DNA of 64,000 nucleotides from Sarocladium kiliense. Lineage: Eukaryota; Ascomycota; Sordariomycetes; Hypocreales; Sarocladiaceae. The stretch lies in contig JAUZTG010000029.1 of assembly GCA_030734395.1 (NCBI GenBank), forward strand, positions 2,232,001 to 2,296,000, given 5' to 3'. The notes under the pieces were generated by a model, which searched no databases, was not told where the DNA came from, and saw nothing but the letters and a program-made list of their open reading frames with translations. The position numbers and the translations under genes were made by a program. Below, piece by piece: positions 9,279 to 20,168 of this stretch. The stretch's first letter is position 1, and the number at the start of each line of letters is the position of its first letter.

Positions 9279-10618
9279 TTACAGTACGGAGCACTCAGGC
9301 CTGGCCTTGATCCCCTGAGTTACCTCCATGTCATCTAATGGACTGTTCTCCCCGCCAAAGGGTGAGATAGCTCCAATTGTGAGCGTGTGTTCGTCCTTGC
9401 GGTTATAGACTTGGAATTGAGCACCTTGAGCGGACATGCCGGAATATCCGATCACGCCATTAGGTCCCATCACAGGAACGCCGCCCATATTGCACTTGAC
9501 CTGGTTGATGATCCATCGGAAGTCGTCTTCATTATCCGGGTTGAAGTACATGTCGTCGCTGATGAGCTCGTGGGGGTCTGTTTGGCTCACCATGACAAGG
9601 CCGCCGCTGTCAAAGAATTGGTTGTTGTACTTTTGAGAGCTGCGGCCCTGCAAGCGTCGCTTATTGAGAGTCGTCTCGGGGCCGGGCCCATGGCCGAGAC
9701 GGATCCTGCTGCCATTGTTGGTCTCGCCCATGTAGGAGATATGCATCGGCACACCTCCCACGTCGAGGCCAAAAACGGGTTGGCCATAGCCAGAGTCATC
9801 GTCGCCCTCGTCTCGAGCTACCAACGGACTATTTTGTTGGTGCCAGTCTCCAATATGCCGGACTTCAGAGCGCAGTGCTTTCGACAGCACGTCCTCAATC
9901 ATGGGGATTGCTTCGCGCTTGCCGATCCCTCCTGGGATCTGGTTAGCATATGGTGCGCGGCCTCCAGCGAGACCCGCGATTGTCCAGCCGTTCTGCCTGA
10001 GTCTCTGATCAAGCGTCACCCAGCTCTTATACGCTTGCTGCCCGGCGCAAGCAAAGCCGACGAGCGTGCTGATTGCATCCCATACGCATGTGATGCCAGC
10101 TTTGACATCCCCTTCCTTGGCAAACTCCTTACAGTCCTCGACAATGCCCCAGAAGGCAATAGCGCCGTTAGCAATGGCGAAGGTCTTCCAACCGATATAG
10201 CTAAATAATTGGAAGTCGGTCAGGTCACGAACCGCAAGGTCACTGCCCTGGGGATCTAAGTACACCGAGAGGCATTGTCAGCAGTGCATTCCTTCATTCA
10301 TGGCTGGTAAATAGACGTACTTCTTTGGGCTACTTCGGTTGTCTTGGGAAGGTCTTTCTTCTCAGGCTGACTGTCTAGAGGCACTTCGAAGGACTCATCC
10401 ACTGGTAGTGGACCATCCCAGGGCTCTTTTCGAGGCAGAAGCTCGCGACGGACTGCATCAGGCGGGACGTCAAAGTCAGACCAATCTTCTACCGGAAGAG
10501 GCCCATCCCATGGCTCTTTGCGTGCCACATGCTCTGTGCTTGTTTCATCGCCACTTAGAGGATGGGCTGATGCGCTCAGCAGGCAAAGGCTGGTAAAGGT
10601 GATGTAATAGAGCTTCAT
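9279..10618 (-). CDS. Secreted protein with dibasic-flanked tandem repeat and large C-terminal domain
   Basis: Exon 1 is 10321-10618 and exon 2 is 9279-10255, with a 65-nt intron (GTACGT..CTGAC..TTAG) in phase 1; the product is 424 residues. MKLYYITFTSLCLLSASAHP is a signal peptide. Residues 33-92 are two 30-residue units, each opening with RKEPWDGPLPV (33-43 and 63-73) and carrying a dibasic pair in the same register (RR 57-58, KK 87-88). Exon 2 encodes a separate domain with a hydrophobic helical part (about 105-175; FSYIGWKTFAIANGAIAFWG, ACVWDAISTLVGFACAG-like), an Asp/Gly-rich hinge, then a beta-rich C-terminal part (FFDSGGLVMVSQTDPHELI, MGGVPVMGPNGVIGYSGM). Possible Kex2 sites (GKR, NKRR) occur there too. 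I do not recognise the family. The layout could suit a processed secreted peptide precursor or a secreted protein with a prodomain. Confidence 0.75.
10343..10522 (-). repeat. Two 30-residue tandem units (90 bp each)
   Basis: The units are 10433-10522 and 10343-10432 inside the preceding gene. In the 11-codon core RKEPWDGPLPV, seven codons differ between the copies and all seven changes are synonymous, so the peptide is conserved while the DNA has drifted. Confidence 0.8.
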
Positions 10619-11602
10619 GATCGTGATAACAGGCTAGAAGATAAGAACTATGAAGCTCATTATCTGTCTCTCGAATCTGGCAATTACCTTGATTTTATGT
10701 CTTGTTGAACTGTATGTTCTTTGGGCCTCCCTTACTCCTTGTTTGCCTCGTCCAGAATCGTCATACTGCCAGATTCACTGCGCAATGCTACTCGGAACCT
10801 CCTAAATCTGCAAGTGGAATCCTTCATGATGGTTTCGAGCAACAGAACCTGCTGATCAATCTGACTTGGACCGGCAGGCCGCACCAAGAGGTACCTCTTT
10901 TCACTTCATGTGCAGTCTCAATCACACGATTGATACAAGAACTTAACTTAGCCTTTGATTTTGTTAATCCTAAACGTTGCCGCCGCCGCCGCTCAAACAC
11001 ATATCGCCACTTCAAACATGTACCTACCCAAAACAGCTGAATTCCGTCCTTGAGGGCCATCGAAACCATGAACAGGGTCGACAGCCAACAGCTTTGCCGT
11101 AGATCGACTGAACAGCCTACCATAATCGATAGCCGATCACAGAAGCCAACCTGCGGCCCCCAACGCGGCAAAGGTTGTATTGCGGGGCTTTCTTAACTGC
11201 GGCGTAGCCAGGCCATATCCGCCACACTTCATAAGGAGCTGCGCCCCTCTCAGAACCAACAGCATCACGCTGGCCAACAAGTAAAGGGCACGAGATTCCG
11301 CGAGGCATTGACGTCAGCTGGTTTTGATTGCGACGCTGTTGGTCCTGTCTTTGATCCTTCGGCCTAGCAGCTATGCAACCACGGCCAAGCAGCATTCAAA
11401 CGGCAGTGATCGTTCGGCCATCATTGTTCTCGCGTGGCGATCGAGTCTGTTCCAAGAGAATTGACGCCTCTGAGTGCATCATCATTGTCTTGGGACTCTC
11501 AACCTCTGTGAACTATGAGTAGAGCGCTTTCATTAACCGAAGAACATATCAACACATTCTCACGCACAGTCGTCACTTTCATCTGAACGGCGTGTGGCAA
11601 CA
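10619..11602. other. Intergenic region
   Basis: About 1 kb. A short CCGCCGCCGCCG run occurs near 10980. No gene is supported on either strand. Confidence 0.5.
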
Positions 11603-12002
11603 ATGGCTAGCAAGAACGAGAAGTCAGCGGCACATGAGCTGCTCGAGGGGCACGGTATGCCTTATCTTCCAATAAAACGCCTTATTTTCCTCAGTGCTGA
11701 CATCGTCATGAAAAGAAAGCAGAGACATCCCGAGTGACGTGCAAGAAGCTCCTTTGCGGCGAACTTGGTCGCAGCTGGCTTCATGGGAGCATTTCACCGT
11801 GATCACTTTCCTCTCCACCGCACCGTCGAATCTGTTTCGCGTCTATCGCATCTACGAAAAGCATCAATGCTGGGCTGGCACCAGTCATTCAGAGAAAATT
11901 CGCATCGTCTGGGGTATCTTGACGCCTGTTGGAGTCTGTGTCATGATATGGTTTCTGTTGAAAGGGTTCCCTCCCAAGCCGGAAACATCCAGAAGAAGAT
12001 GA
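11603..12002 (+). CDS. Small single-TM protein, unknown
   Basis: Exon 1 is 11603-11654 and exon 2 is 11716-12002, with a 61-nt intron (GTATGC..CTGAC..AAAAG) in phase 1; the product is 112 residues. The joined sequence reads naturally across the junction (HELLEGH-ESRDIPSDVQEAP). Residues about 75-98 (VWGILTPVGVCVMIWFLL) form one membrane segment, followed by a short basic tail (GFPPKPETSRRR). No signal peptide is seen. A competing frame in exon 2 is open for a similar length but lacks a membrane segment and cannot be joined to exon 1 in phase. I know no family for it. The exact acceptor (AAAAG against a nearby CAG) is uncertain; only the former keeps this frame. Confidence 0.5.
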
Positions 12003-12956
12003 GGGCTTGATTTGAAACCCAAGTGTAGCTTAGAAGGAGACAATCAAAGGCGTCGGATAAGAGCATGAATCTTTCCGTAACCAGTCTCACAACTGCTAGC
12101 ATACGGTTATGTCGAGTCTGTATAAGAGCCTCAAGTAGCTCCCACAGCGAGCAACAGACTAGGCCTGCCGCACCCTTATGACTGAACAATCCTATCATAC
12201 AGGTCATCTCTCTTCACATCCGTCCTTTGCAGATTTCTGGATCTAAGCACATTTGAAACGAGTTGACATTGTCCGGGCTTGGAGGACTGTTCACGTGACA
12301 CTCTGGAGGGTGAGGCGCGAGTGCGCTGACACTGTCACCGAGTCGCCGCAGCACTTTAAAAGCTAGAGCACGACGTAAGTGTAATTTGCCTCGAAAAGAC
12401 TAAACATAGAGTTTGACACATTCCGAACTTCGCATGCACAGCTTGAACGCACGAGCCATGCAGCTTCACATGCCGTTCTTGCCGGACGAACCACGCATGT
12501 GCAACAAAAACATAAAGCTTGCAGGTTGAAATACCACTTTGAGGTTGACCCAGGCGCGGTGATTTCACCCGATGCCGTACATCCGGAGCAGACTCGTCCT
12601 TCATTGGGCAGGATCTCTATGCTGTTGGCTCTGTGCACCTTGCGAACAGCCTCACCAGTTGTCACTATGGGGCGCCTGAACTTTAAATTACTTGCAAATC
12701 GCCTGCCTTATTTATTGTTGCCTGAAGCATATCTCAGTTTTCCTTGTACTTCACCAAGTCCAAAAGCTTCCCGCAATCATCAATGACACGCTACAAACAC
12801 GCTGCCACCCTCCGCACATGAAGAAAATGGAAACGCCCAAGGTCCAGCATCCTCAGTAGCCTGCTCAGACTTCGACCAGGAGATTCTTCTCAAGGTCCTA
12901 CATCGCTTCGTTGATCCTCCTCTCCCTCTCCAACATTCTCAAGCTCTTTATTCAAG
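12003..12956. other. Intergenic, upstream of secreted-protein gene
   Basis: No gene is supported. The last 100 bases are pyrimidine-rich (CTCCTCTCCCTCTCC), a usual fungal leader feature just before the ATG at 12957. Confidence 0.45.
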
Positions 12957-13733
12957 ATGAAGCTCAACGCTCGTCTATTCTTAGTCACAACGCTCTTATG
13001 TCCCTCTGTCTTGTCATCGGTCGATTCGCGTCCCTCTCAACTCCAAGACATCAACCTTCCCGATGCAAGTTCCCAACACCACCTTGAAAAGTCAGACTAC
13101 AGCAACTATCAAAGGTCTCGGCACATTCAGGTAAAGCTCTGAGATCTTTGAACCCTGTACTTGCACTTCGCTCACAGACGCTCCATCAAAATTGTCGACT
13201 ATCTAGCACCTTTTTTCACACGCTTTGCCGATATAAGCGGCGTGCGACACGTAGCTCAAGATATAGGTGCGATAAAAAAGAGAGGAACACCTCTGAAGTC
13301 ATGCTACAGTGAACGAATCTAATTCTCTAGTTCATGTAGCCACTGTTATCAAATCTCTCAGCGGCAAGCATGACTGCAAATTTAACCGCGGAACCCTCGA
13401 CGGTGGAAGAGTAAAGTACATTTACCACGTTCGTATACCACATTCGTCGTCTTATGATTCTTTCTTGGTAACATAACAGCTTTCCAGGCTACTGGTCGCA
13501 AGTGCGACACTTCCGCAGAGCTGGGCGCTATCGAGAGAGCCCTGATGCACCATCTTAAGGGTCAGAATGGAGGCAAACTATGTCGCACTGAGTGCCTGGA
13601 CCTAACACAGGGAGGCTCTTGGGATGGTTACCTTCTTATTGGACCTGCGAGCCATTTTGATGAGAATATGTACTGCGGTCCCAAGCTGCCTCTCGAGCAC
13701 TCCCATTTGGGTCGCAACGAAGATGTGCATTGA
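12957..13733 (+). CDS. Secreted protein with CLDLTxGGxWDGYLLIGP motif (four exons)
   Basis: Exons are 12957-13114, 13178-13266, 13331-13432 and 13480-13733, with introns of 63, 64 and 47 nt and phases 2, 1 and 1. The total is exactly 201 codons (200 residues). MKLNARLFLVTTLLCPSVLS is a signal peptide. Exon 2 gives KIVDYLAPFFTRFADISGVR and exon 3 gives VIKSLSGKHDCKFNRGTLDG. Exon 4 holds ATGRKCDTSAELGAIERAL, then LCRTECLDLTQGGSWDGYLL and FDENMYCGPKLP. The mature part has five cysteines. The layout resembles a secreted protein family expanded in plant-associated Dothideomycetes that I recall but cannot name. Intron 1 uses a weak donor (GTCTCG), chosen because it alone keeps the frame. It is probably apoplastic; its role is unknown. 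Confidence 0.68.
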
Positions 13734-14113
13734 CGCCAAATAAATGGGCACTCAACCAAGGTCGTTGTTTGTATCTTTGGTCACTCAAAAGCTCACCGGA
13801 GGGAACTCAGAAGACTTTGCTCAGCCCGTCTACTTTGGGTTCAAATGAGAGCGCGGGTTCGCGATCAAGTTCCACATTGCATTTTGTAAACGGACAAACA
13901 TACTCGATAGAGACAGCTGTCCCTATGATTGAGTATCTGAGCGCACGATAATAGTCCCGCTCTCAATCGGAATAATTGGAACACATGGTTTAAAAATAGA
14001 TCCGGCGGCACGTTAGCCGGTCGCTGGCTCATCTCGCACAACAAGCTTTGGCTAAGGACCCAGCGGAGCTTAGACGACCCCTGAGCTTAGCCTAGTCGTG
14101 ATATCCTCCCTGT
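13734..14113. other. Intergenic region
   Basis: Nothing recognised except clustered GCTTAG/CTAAGC words near 14050-14095. Confidence 0.4.
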
Positions 14114-14311
14114 TCATGTCTCAAAACACAATGTGCTTCGTAGGTAGATGCTGTGAATTGCTCTCTGGCAATGGATGGACCGTGGGTCGACTACCTCACG
14201 GAGCCTTGTCTCACCAGTGGAAGTATCCTTCGTAAACGGTTCAGTCGGCAAGAATGCGCAGCCTATCAGCCCAGCGATCACGGCAGCAAAGATTGCCAAC
14301 TTAAGGATCAT
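14114..14311 (-). CDS. Possible small secreted peptide
   Basis: A 65-codon open frame opens with MILKLAIFAAVIAGLIGCAF, which has the shape of a signal peptide, followed by LPTEPFTKDTSTGETRLREV and two cysteines in total. A GT donor-like site (GAG|GTAGTC) inside it could mean that the true gene is spliced. It has no homolog that I recognise and no upstream signal, so it may be chance. Confidence 0.25.
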   Translation of the reverse strand: MILKLAIFAAVIAGLIGCAFLPTEPFTKDTSTGETRLREVVDPRSIHCQRAIHSIYLRSTLCFET

Positions 14312-14837
14312 AGCGCACGAATTCTTATGTCAATATCATTTAGGCATGGGTCCCACGAATTGTTGCTTGGGAAAGCAACGTGCTCCCACAAGGCCTTTCA
14401 TTGTCCCAATGGCGTACAATCATGACCAGCCTCAACAGCTAAATGGCCTCGTAAATTCTCAGGCTATGCAAGACAGTGTTGTCAAGGGCACAACCTCCCA
14501 CGGGTTCTTGGTCTTACTCTGATCCTAGTTACGCGTCGGCGATCTTCTCTCAGGTGTGATAAGTCAGTAAATCAAAGTCTCGTTTCCATGGACGTGGCCG
14601 ATATCCGAGATCAGTATGGGGTTCCCCATATGCGCTCCGCCAGTAATATGGGGCTTCGTCAAGGCAGGGAGGAATAGTTACCTAACAGCCTCTCAGGGCC
14701 TGGAAGTGCATAAAGAGACGTGTAATCCCGCTGCCCAAGTTCGGGAACAACCGACCCAAGCATATCAAGCCCGTCCAATTATCAACCCAAACATACACGA
14801 ATCTCAACTCAACTCAAAGATCACATATTCGGCAATC
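14312..14837. other. Intergenic, upstream of cysteine-rich gene
   Basis: Plus-strand open frames cross this region, but they lack a family signature and overlap the leader of the next gene. Confidence 0.4.
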
Positions 14838-15194
14838 ATGAAGTTTACCCAAGTTCTTATCGCCACCTTCGCCATCGGAGCTCTTGCTGCTCCCAGCGCA
14901 GACAGCCACAATGACGGCGCCATCAAAGCACGCGATGCCCTCGCCGAGCCCGAAGAGAGTGGAGACTTTGAAGTCCGCTGGAGTGACGAGAATGATATTG
15001 TGGCCCGCGCCAAGGGTTGCAAGAAGCACTACGAGTTGGTCGACGACAAGTGCCTCAAAGAGTGCAGGAACCACGAAATCCGCGTGGATGGCAAATGCGT
15101 GAAGGGTTGCCATAAGTCGGCTAAGCTCGAGAAGGGAAAGTGTGTTTGTGCTAAGGAAGAGCACTATAGCAAGAAGTATGGCTGTGAGAAGTGA
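14838..15194 (+). CDS. Secreted cysteine-rich protein, paralog 1
   Basis: Single exon, 118 residues. MKFTQVLIATFAIGALAAP is a signal peptide. Residues 20-58 are an acidic propeptide-like stretch. The mature C-terminal 60 residues hold eight cysteines at 61, 72, 76, 87, 91, 102, 104 and 116, that is C-x10-C-x3-C-x10-C-x3-C-x10-C-x-C-x11-C, with phrases such as YELVDDKC and IRVDGKC. The framework is built of about three 15-residue units. The gene at 17062 shares the signal, acidic segment and framework. The start at 14838 is set by the signal peptide; the frame is open farther upstream but without meaning. An extracellular role, perhaps an effector or adhesive peptide, is an inference from layout alone. 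Confidence 0.78.
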   Translation: MKFTQVLIATFAIGALAAPSADSHNDGAIKARDALAEPEESGDFEVRWSDENDIVARAKGCKKHYELVDDKCLKECRNHEIRVDGKCVKGCHKSAKLEKGKCVCAKEEHYSKKYGCEK

Positions 15195-17061
15195 TGCTCA
15201 CGTTCAAGGTTTGCGAGTATAGGCTGTGGCACACATTGTACAGAGATGGTTTCGCGTTGGGAGTCAAGGAGTTGGTTGTATTCTGAGAAAATCAAGGGGA
15301 ATCCCCAGGTTCCACTGCGCTGTAAATAGATTAAATGTTCCATTTCGCCTCTCCGGCATCTCTTACGCTTACCACGAGTGATATCAAGATGCCTATTCTA
15401 TAGGCACTGTACACGTCATTGAATACGTTCGACCTCTGGCCTTACTAGCGCCTTGTGTCTTCGATCATTGCTATGACAGAGAGCAGATGAGGGAGCTTTT
15501 GCTTCGCTTCCCAAGATATTTGTCCAGCATCTAAAGTCCATACGCGGGGCTCTAAGCGGCCTATAGGAGTTCGTGTACGTGGAAGAATCCCGCACGTGAT
15601 CGTGCAATAGGACAAGCAGCAATGAAAGGAATAGATCCAGTGGCTTGATCGGAACCCCATAATGTGGCAATAGAATTGCAGCTATCATATAGTGCTGATT
15701 ACAATTAACTGAGAAGGGCCGCTGCTTAGTACTTATGACACATAGTTTCTACGCCTCCGACCCATATGATGTAGCTGTAGAGCTTCGTCGGCAAGAGATG
15801 AGGAGATATTGTTCATCACCCGCTTGCCGTCCTCTTGGATTCGAGCAGGAGTTCGTAACCCAGCCAGCCATGGAAAACTGCCGTTGCAGGAGTCCTCTCG
15901 AATCATATTCCACCAATGCCGGGTTGATGTTCATGGAGTCGTCACAAATTACTTCAGAACACCGCGGCTTCATACGATCCAAAGGATCGAAGAGGCTGAT
16001 ACGATTTAGCCTAACGGACTGGTCGCCCCCCATCTCCGGGCCAGCTTTCGCCGTTCTCTCACCTTGCAAATGGTGAGATCATTATATTTGAGTTTGATCC
16101 CAACAGGACGGCCGTTGTCCGATGATACGTGGCTAGCGTCTAAGTTGAGCGCCACGGCCGTACGCCGCGGATCGGTCCAACGGGCAACCGATAAATGGTC
16201 CGATACCTTAAATCTGCCGATCGAAAATTAGATCTGTATCTATCCCCTTAGATCTGACGACGGCGCCAAGAACGGTCCCGACCGGCGAGCACACAAAGTG
16301 AGGTCTGTGCAATCTTGGGAATGGGGACAGCAAGGATCAGGTTGTATGTCTGAGGACTCGGTCATGATCGTTCAGCGAGTTTATTTTGGTTGTAAAATCT
16401 TTCAGGTCGATACCTTTGCCGTCTCTCATATACTCACTGACAGCAGTCGGAGTAGTTGACATGGTGATCATCGTCAGTGGCAACCCAAGCACCACACCGC
16501 AGAGGGAGGCGTCGACACGGCTTCCTTTGGAAGAAAGCCACACAGTCTCACCATCGACTGCAAGTGATATAAACTTTCGAACAGCTCCTTGACTAATAAC
16601 CTATCTCCCCAACACGAACCCCAACGGTCAAGAGCCGCGCATCTTCCTTCATCCTTTGCCTCCCTTGAACAAGCACACTCAAGCATACTTTAAACTCAGT
16701 GACCTTATTCCCAGAAAGGCTCCTACATAGTGAACCTTTCTTGAAAATACGAAGTCACAGATTGATCATTCAGCCATGTCGGCTTGTTGCGTGGCGCAAC
16801 GAAACTTCGGTCGATCGCACTCATCCTCAAGATGCATGCAGTAGTCCACCGAGCTGAAGGCTCTGGGCTGGTCTTCAACTGCGCCTCTTTCCTGGTGCTG
16901 AAGGTGATATCGGGTTGAACGGATCAAGGGAAGTTGTTACGGCTCAGAATGTCTATAAGAAGCATCATCTCCCCCCAAGCTCTAAGTCTTTGTTGCTGCC
17001 AAACATCTGAATCATATCCTCACTTCACATCAAGTAAACTATACCATACATCACACTCAGT
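15195..17061. other. Intergenic region between the cysteine-rich paralogs
   Basis: About 1.9 kb. No gene is supported. Overlapping sense and antisense open frames near 15735-16076 carry no recognisable motif. GC-rich palindrome-like words (CGGCCGTACGCCG) occur near 16155, and TAGATCTG words occur near 16230-16255. Confidence 0.4.
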
Positions 17062-17457
17062 ATGAAGCTCTCTCAACTCATTCTCGCTACCCTTGCCCTT
17101 GGAGCTACCGCCGCTCCCAACCCCGAAGCCAAATGTGCTCGGGACCTTGAGGCTCGAGACGCTGCTCCAGAGCCCGCTACCATGGAGGAATTCGACGTCC
17201 GCTCTCCCGAAGAGGACGAAATCCTTGCACATGACGAAGATATCGATATTGCTGCTCGTACCTGGCACAAGAAGTGCGGCTGGGGTGCCTACTATAAGCA
17301 TCATCAGTGTTACTGCTACCGGAAGAACTACTACTATGATGACGGCCATTGCCAGAAGAAGTGTCATCATGATGCTACTTATAAGCATGAACAGTGTGTG
17401 TGTCCTCATGGCTATGAGTACTCTCACCACTGGGGTTGCAAGAAGAGGCACTACTAG
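17062..17457 (+). CDS. Secreted cysteine-rich protein, paralog 2 (Tyr/His-rich)
   Basis: Single exon, 131 residues. MKLSQLILATLALGATAAP is a signal peptide, followed by an acidic segment (EEFDVRSPEEDEILAHDEDI). The mature part has cysteines at 72, 83, 85, 97, 101, 112, 114 and 126, spaced C-x10-C-x-C-x11-C-x3-C-x10-C-x-C-x11-C, almost the spacing of the gene at 14838. It is unusually rich in Tyr and His (AYYKHHQCYCYRKNYYYDDG, EYSHHWGC). Cys25 lies in the acidic part and may be removed. An Ala-Arg junction just before the cysteine domain (AAR|TW) is a possible processing point. His/Tyr/Cys content could suit metal binding or cross-linking; that is speculation. Confidence 0.78.
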   Translation: MKLSQLILATLALGATAAPNPEAKCARDLEARDAAPEPATMEEFDVRSPEEDEILAHDEDIDIAARTWHKKCGWGAYYKHHQCYCYRKNYYYDDGHCQKKCHHDATYKHEQCVCPHGYEYSHHWGCKKRHY

Positions 17458-18237
17458 ATCCTCACCCACTCGTTACAACTGTCAGAGGTCAGGGGAGAGG
17501 GCCAGAGTCCGGGGATGTCAGGTATCAGCTTGAGCAGCAGTCGCGACAAGGGTGCTCCCGTTCTGCGGGGTGGCTGAATGTAATTAATACCAGTATTTGG
17601 GAAACATCAACACGCTCCTTTCGCCCTAATAATGAACCCTAAATAACATGTATTGAACCGTTGAGTAACCGGAACCGGGAATAGTGGCCGCCATTAAACG
17701 ACCCCCGCTATCTAAGCTATCGGTAACTGGGGGACTTGCGCCCTCCGGCACCGTTTTACACCCTCAGCAAATCCAAGGAATTCGAGGCTGGTACTGATTT
17801 TATTGCTCGGAGACATTGACAACTTTCCCTGGAGTGCGTGAGGCTGTTGCCTCTGTGCCGTCAGGCCATCGACTCCAAAGCCGATTCCGCGAGTCCGTCT
17901 GTAAGCGAAAGGGCGCGCTCTGTCATTGATAGCATTCGTCGATCGGATGTGGAGTCTGCCGGTCCCGGGCGGTCGGCCCAGTAAAGTATGACCAATTCTG
18001 AGCAGCGACGGGGCGGATTGTCAATCAAATGCATGCTGCCCCAGGTCTGATCGGGCTAAAGCCCAGTCACTCCTAGCCGGAGTCGGCACGGAAATGCGTC
18101 GGCCATCGCCCCCGGATCCTATATCGGCTTATGGGGCCGTCATGGTTATTTTGTCAGAAAAATGAACCCTGAAGGGTTTTGTTGTTGTTACCTTCTTCGC
18201 GCTCTTCACGCCGCTTGCTAGAGATAGCTGAACAACC
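17458..18237. other. Intergenic, MFS gene promoter side
   Basis: No gene is supported. Confidence 0.45.
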
Positions 18238-19794
18238 ATGGCGCACTCCTCTGCGCCGTCGAGCGATGACACGGAGAATGAGAAGAACAACCTGCCTACG
18301 ACTATGCCGGATGAAAGCCGAGAGAACGGTGCATTACCCGCCGAGGTAGACTCGGACAGCGACAGCTCTCACCATGATCGGAGACGAAGCAACGATGAGG
18401 AGGCTGGGGAGCGGCGGAGCGTAGAAACAATGAGCATAGCAAGTCGAATTGTTAGTCGCATCACTACGAGATCAAGCGTTGCACCGCTACCGCCGCCGGA
18501 TGGTGGCTTTGCAGCGTGGATGGTTGGTGAGTGAACAGACTCCAACTCAAAAGTCAACATCAATGTTCTCGGCTTACATGTTTAGTCGTCGCTGGTCACC
18601 TTGTCATTATGTGCACATGGTAGGTAACTCTGAGAGTCAACATGCGATTTCGCTGACCAGGCCAGGGGCGTCATCAACTCCTTCGGCGCTTTCCAAACAT
18701 ACTATACTGCAGCTCTCAATCGACCACCATCAGACATTGCCTGGATCGGATCATTTCAGATTTTTCTGCTCTTCTTCATTGGCACCTTCACTGGCCGAGC
18801 CTCCGATGCGGGATTGCTTCGGCCATGTCTCGTCATCGGCATTCTCCTTGTGGCTCTGGGTGTGTTTTCGGCAGCACAGTGCACTCAATACTGGCAGCTG
18901 TTCATTGCCCAGGGCGTGTGCCTAGGCCTTGGCAACGGTTTTCTATTCTGTCCGACAATAGCCTTGACGTCGCAATACTTCCAGAAGAATCGAGGCATCG
19001 CGCTGGGCTTAGGAGCATGCGGAAGTGCGACGGGCGGTCTCATCTTCCCCAGTATGGTGCGACAGCTTCTCCCAACTATCGGCTTTTCCTGGACGATGCG
19101 GGCGATTGGCTTCATTCAGGTCGGATGTCTGATCATTGCGTTCATCTTCCTCAAACCACGCGTCCCCCCACGGACGAGCGGTAGTCTTGTGGACTTTGCA
19201 TCCTTCAAAGAACTGGACTACACCTGCTACGCTATCGGCGCGTACTTGTATTTCTGGGGAATCTATGTTCCCTTCTTCTTTCTGTCTTCTTACGCAAGGG
19301 AGACTCGCGGCATGGACTATTCCTCCGCTCTTGACCTACTCCTCCTGATGAACGGCGTCGGTGTCATTGGCCGAGTGTTGCCCAACTTCGCGGCAGACAA
19401 AGTCGGGGCAGTCAATATGTTCGTACCTATGGGCGCTTGCACTGCACTTCTGATGTACTGTTGGGCCGCAGTCGGGGATGTCGATGGGCTTTGGGCGTGG
19501 GCAGCCTTCTACGGCATCTCGGCTGGCGGCATTCAGTCTTTATTCCCAGCTGCGTTGTCCAGTCTCACAGTGGATCCTCGAAAGCAAGGCACTCGGATCG
19601 GCATGGTCTTCACAATTGTCAGCTTTGCGGTTCTGACGGGACCGCCAATTGCGGGTGCCTTAATCTCGAAATCTGGGTATCTAGCGGCGCAGATGTTCGC
19701 AGGGAGCTCCATTGCGTTGGGTTCAGTCTCGATATGGGTGGCAAGGGAAGTGAGGAGAAAGAGAAGCGGACAGAAGCTGCTCTCCAAGGTCTGA
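18238..19794 (+). CDS. MFS transporter, monocarboxylate (MCT) type
   Basis: Exons are 18238-18526, 18586-18619 (34 nt) and 18666-19794, with introns of 59 and 46 nt; the product is 483 residues. The cytosolic N-terminus (1-88) is acidic and Ser-rich. The MCT-family opening PPPDGGFAAWMVVVAGHLV begins TM1 and is rebuilt only after both introns are removed. Next come SFGAFQTYYTAAL, then PSDIAWIGSFQIFLLFFIGT and the loop GRASDAG. About 12 membrane segments follow, with typical pieces such as GLGNGFLFCPTIAL and NGVGVIGRVLPNFAADKVG. It ends with a basic tail (REVRRKRSGQKLL). The family moves monocarboxylates or related organic acids with protons across the plasma membrane; the actual substrate cannot be told from sequence. 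Confidence 0.9.
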
Positions 19795-20168
19795 GATGGT
19801 TCGCTGGCGGAGCGATTTCACACTTGCATTAAAAACAGCGTTTCCTGCGCTTTGCCTTTAGCTAGAATACGTACTAAACATATTCAATTGTTGCCTATTT
19901 AATAATTTGAGCCTCATACCCAAGGGGACTGGCTACTGGTCCCAAGACTAGTCCGTCATGCTCATAGATCTCTCAGGGTGAGGTGTGATGGGTCGGAAGA
20001 CCGACGGCTGATAAGACGAACGGCACATCCCGTCGCAGGTTGTTCAAAAGCGATCATCCCGTTGTCACGACTATCAGTGGCTATTCGTCACTCCGAGGTA
20101 ACTATGTATAATATCTGTCAGCCCTGGGTCAACTCCTACAGATCTCGTCGCTCTGTGCCAAGCTTTAC
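19795..20168. other. Convergent 3' region
   Basis: Tail-to-tail spacer of the transporter and xylanase genes; nothing else seen. Confidence 0.5.

Noticed and set aside
9387..10208. A 273-codon plus-strand frame
   Set aside because: It is the antisense of the well supported secreted repeat-protein exon.
15735..16076. Overlapping sense and antisense frames of over 100 codons
   Set aside because: Neither has domain-like sequence, and both lie in a gene-poor gap.
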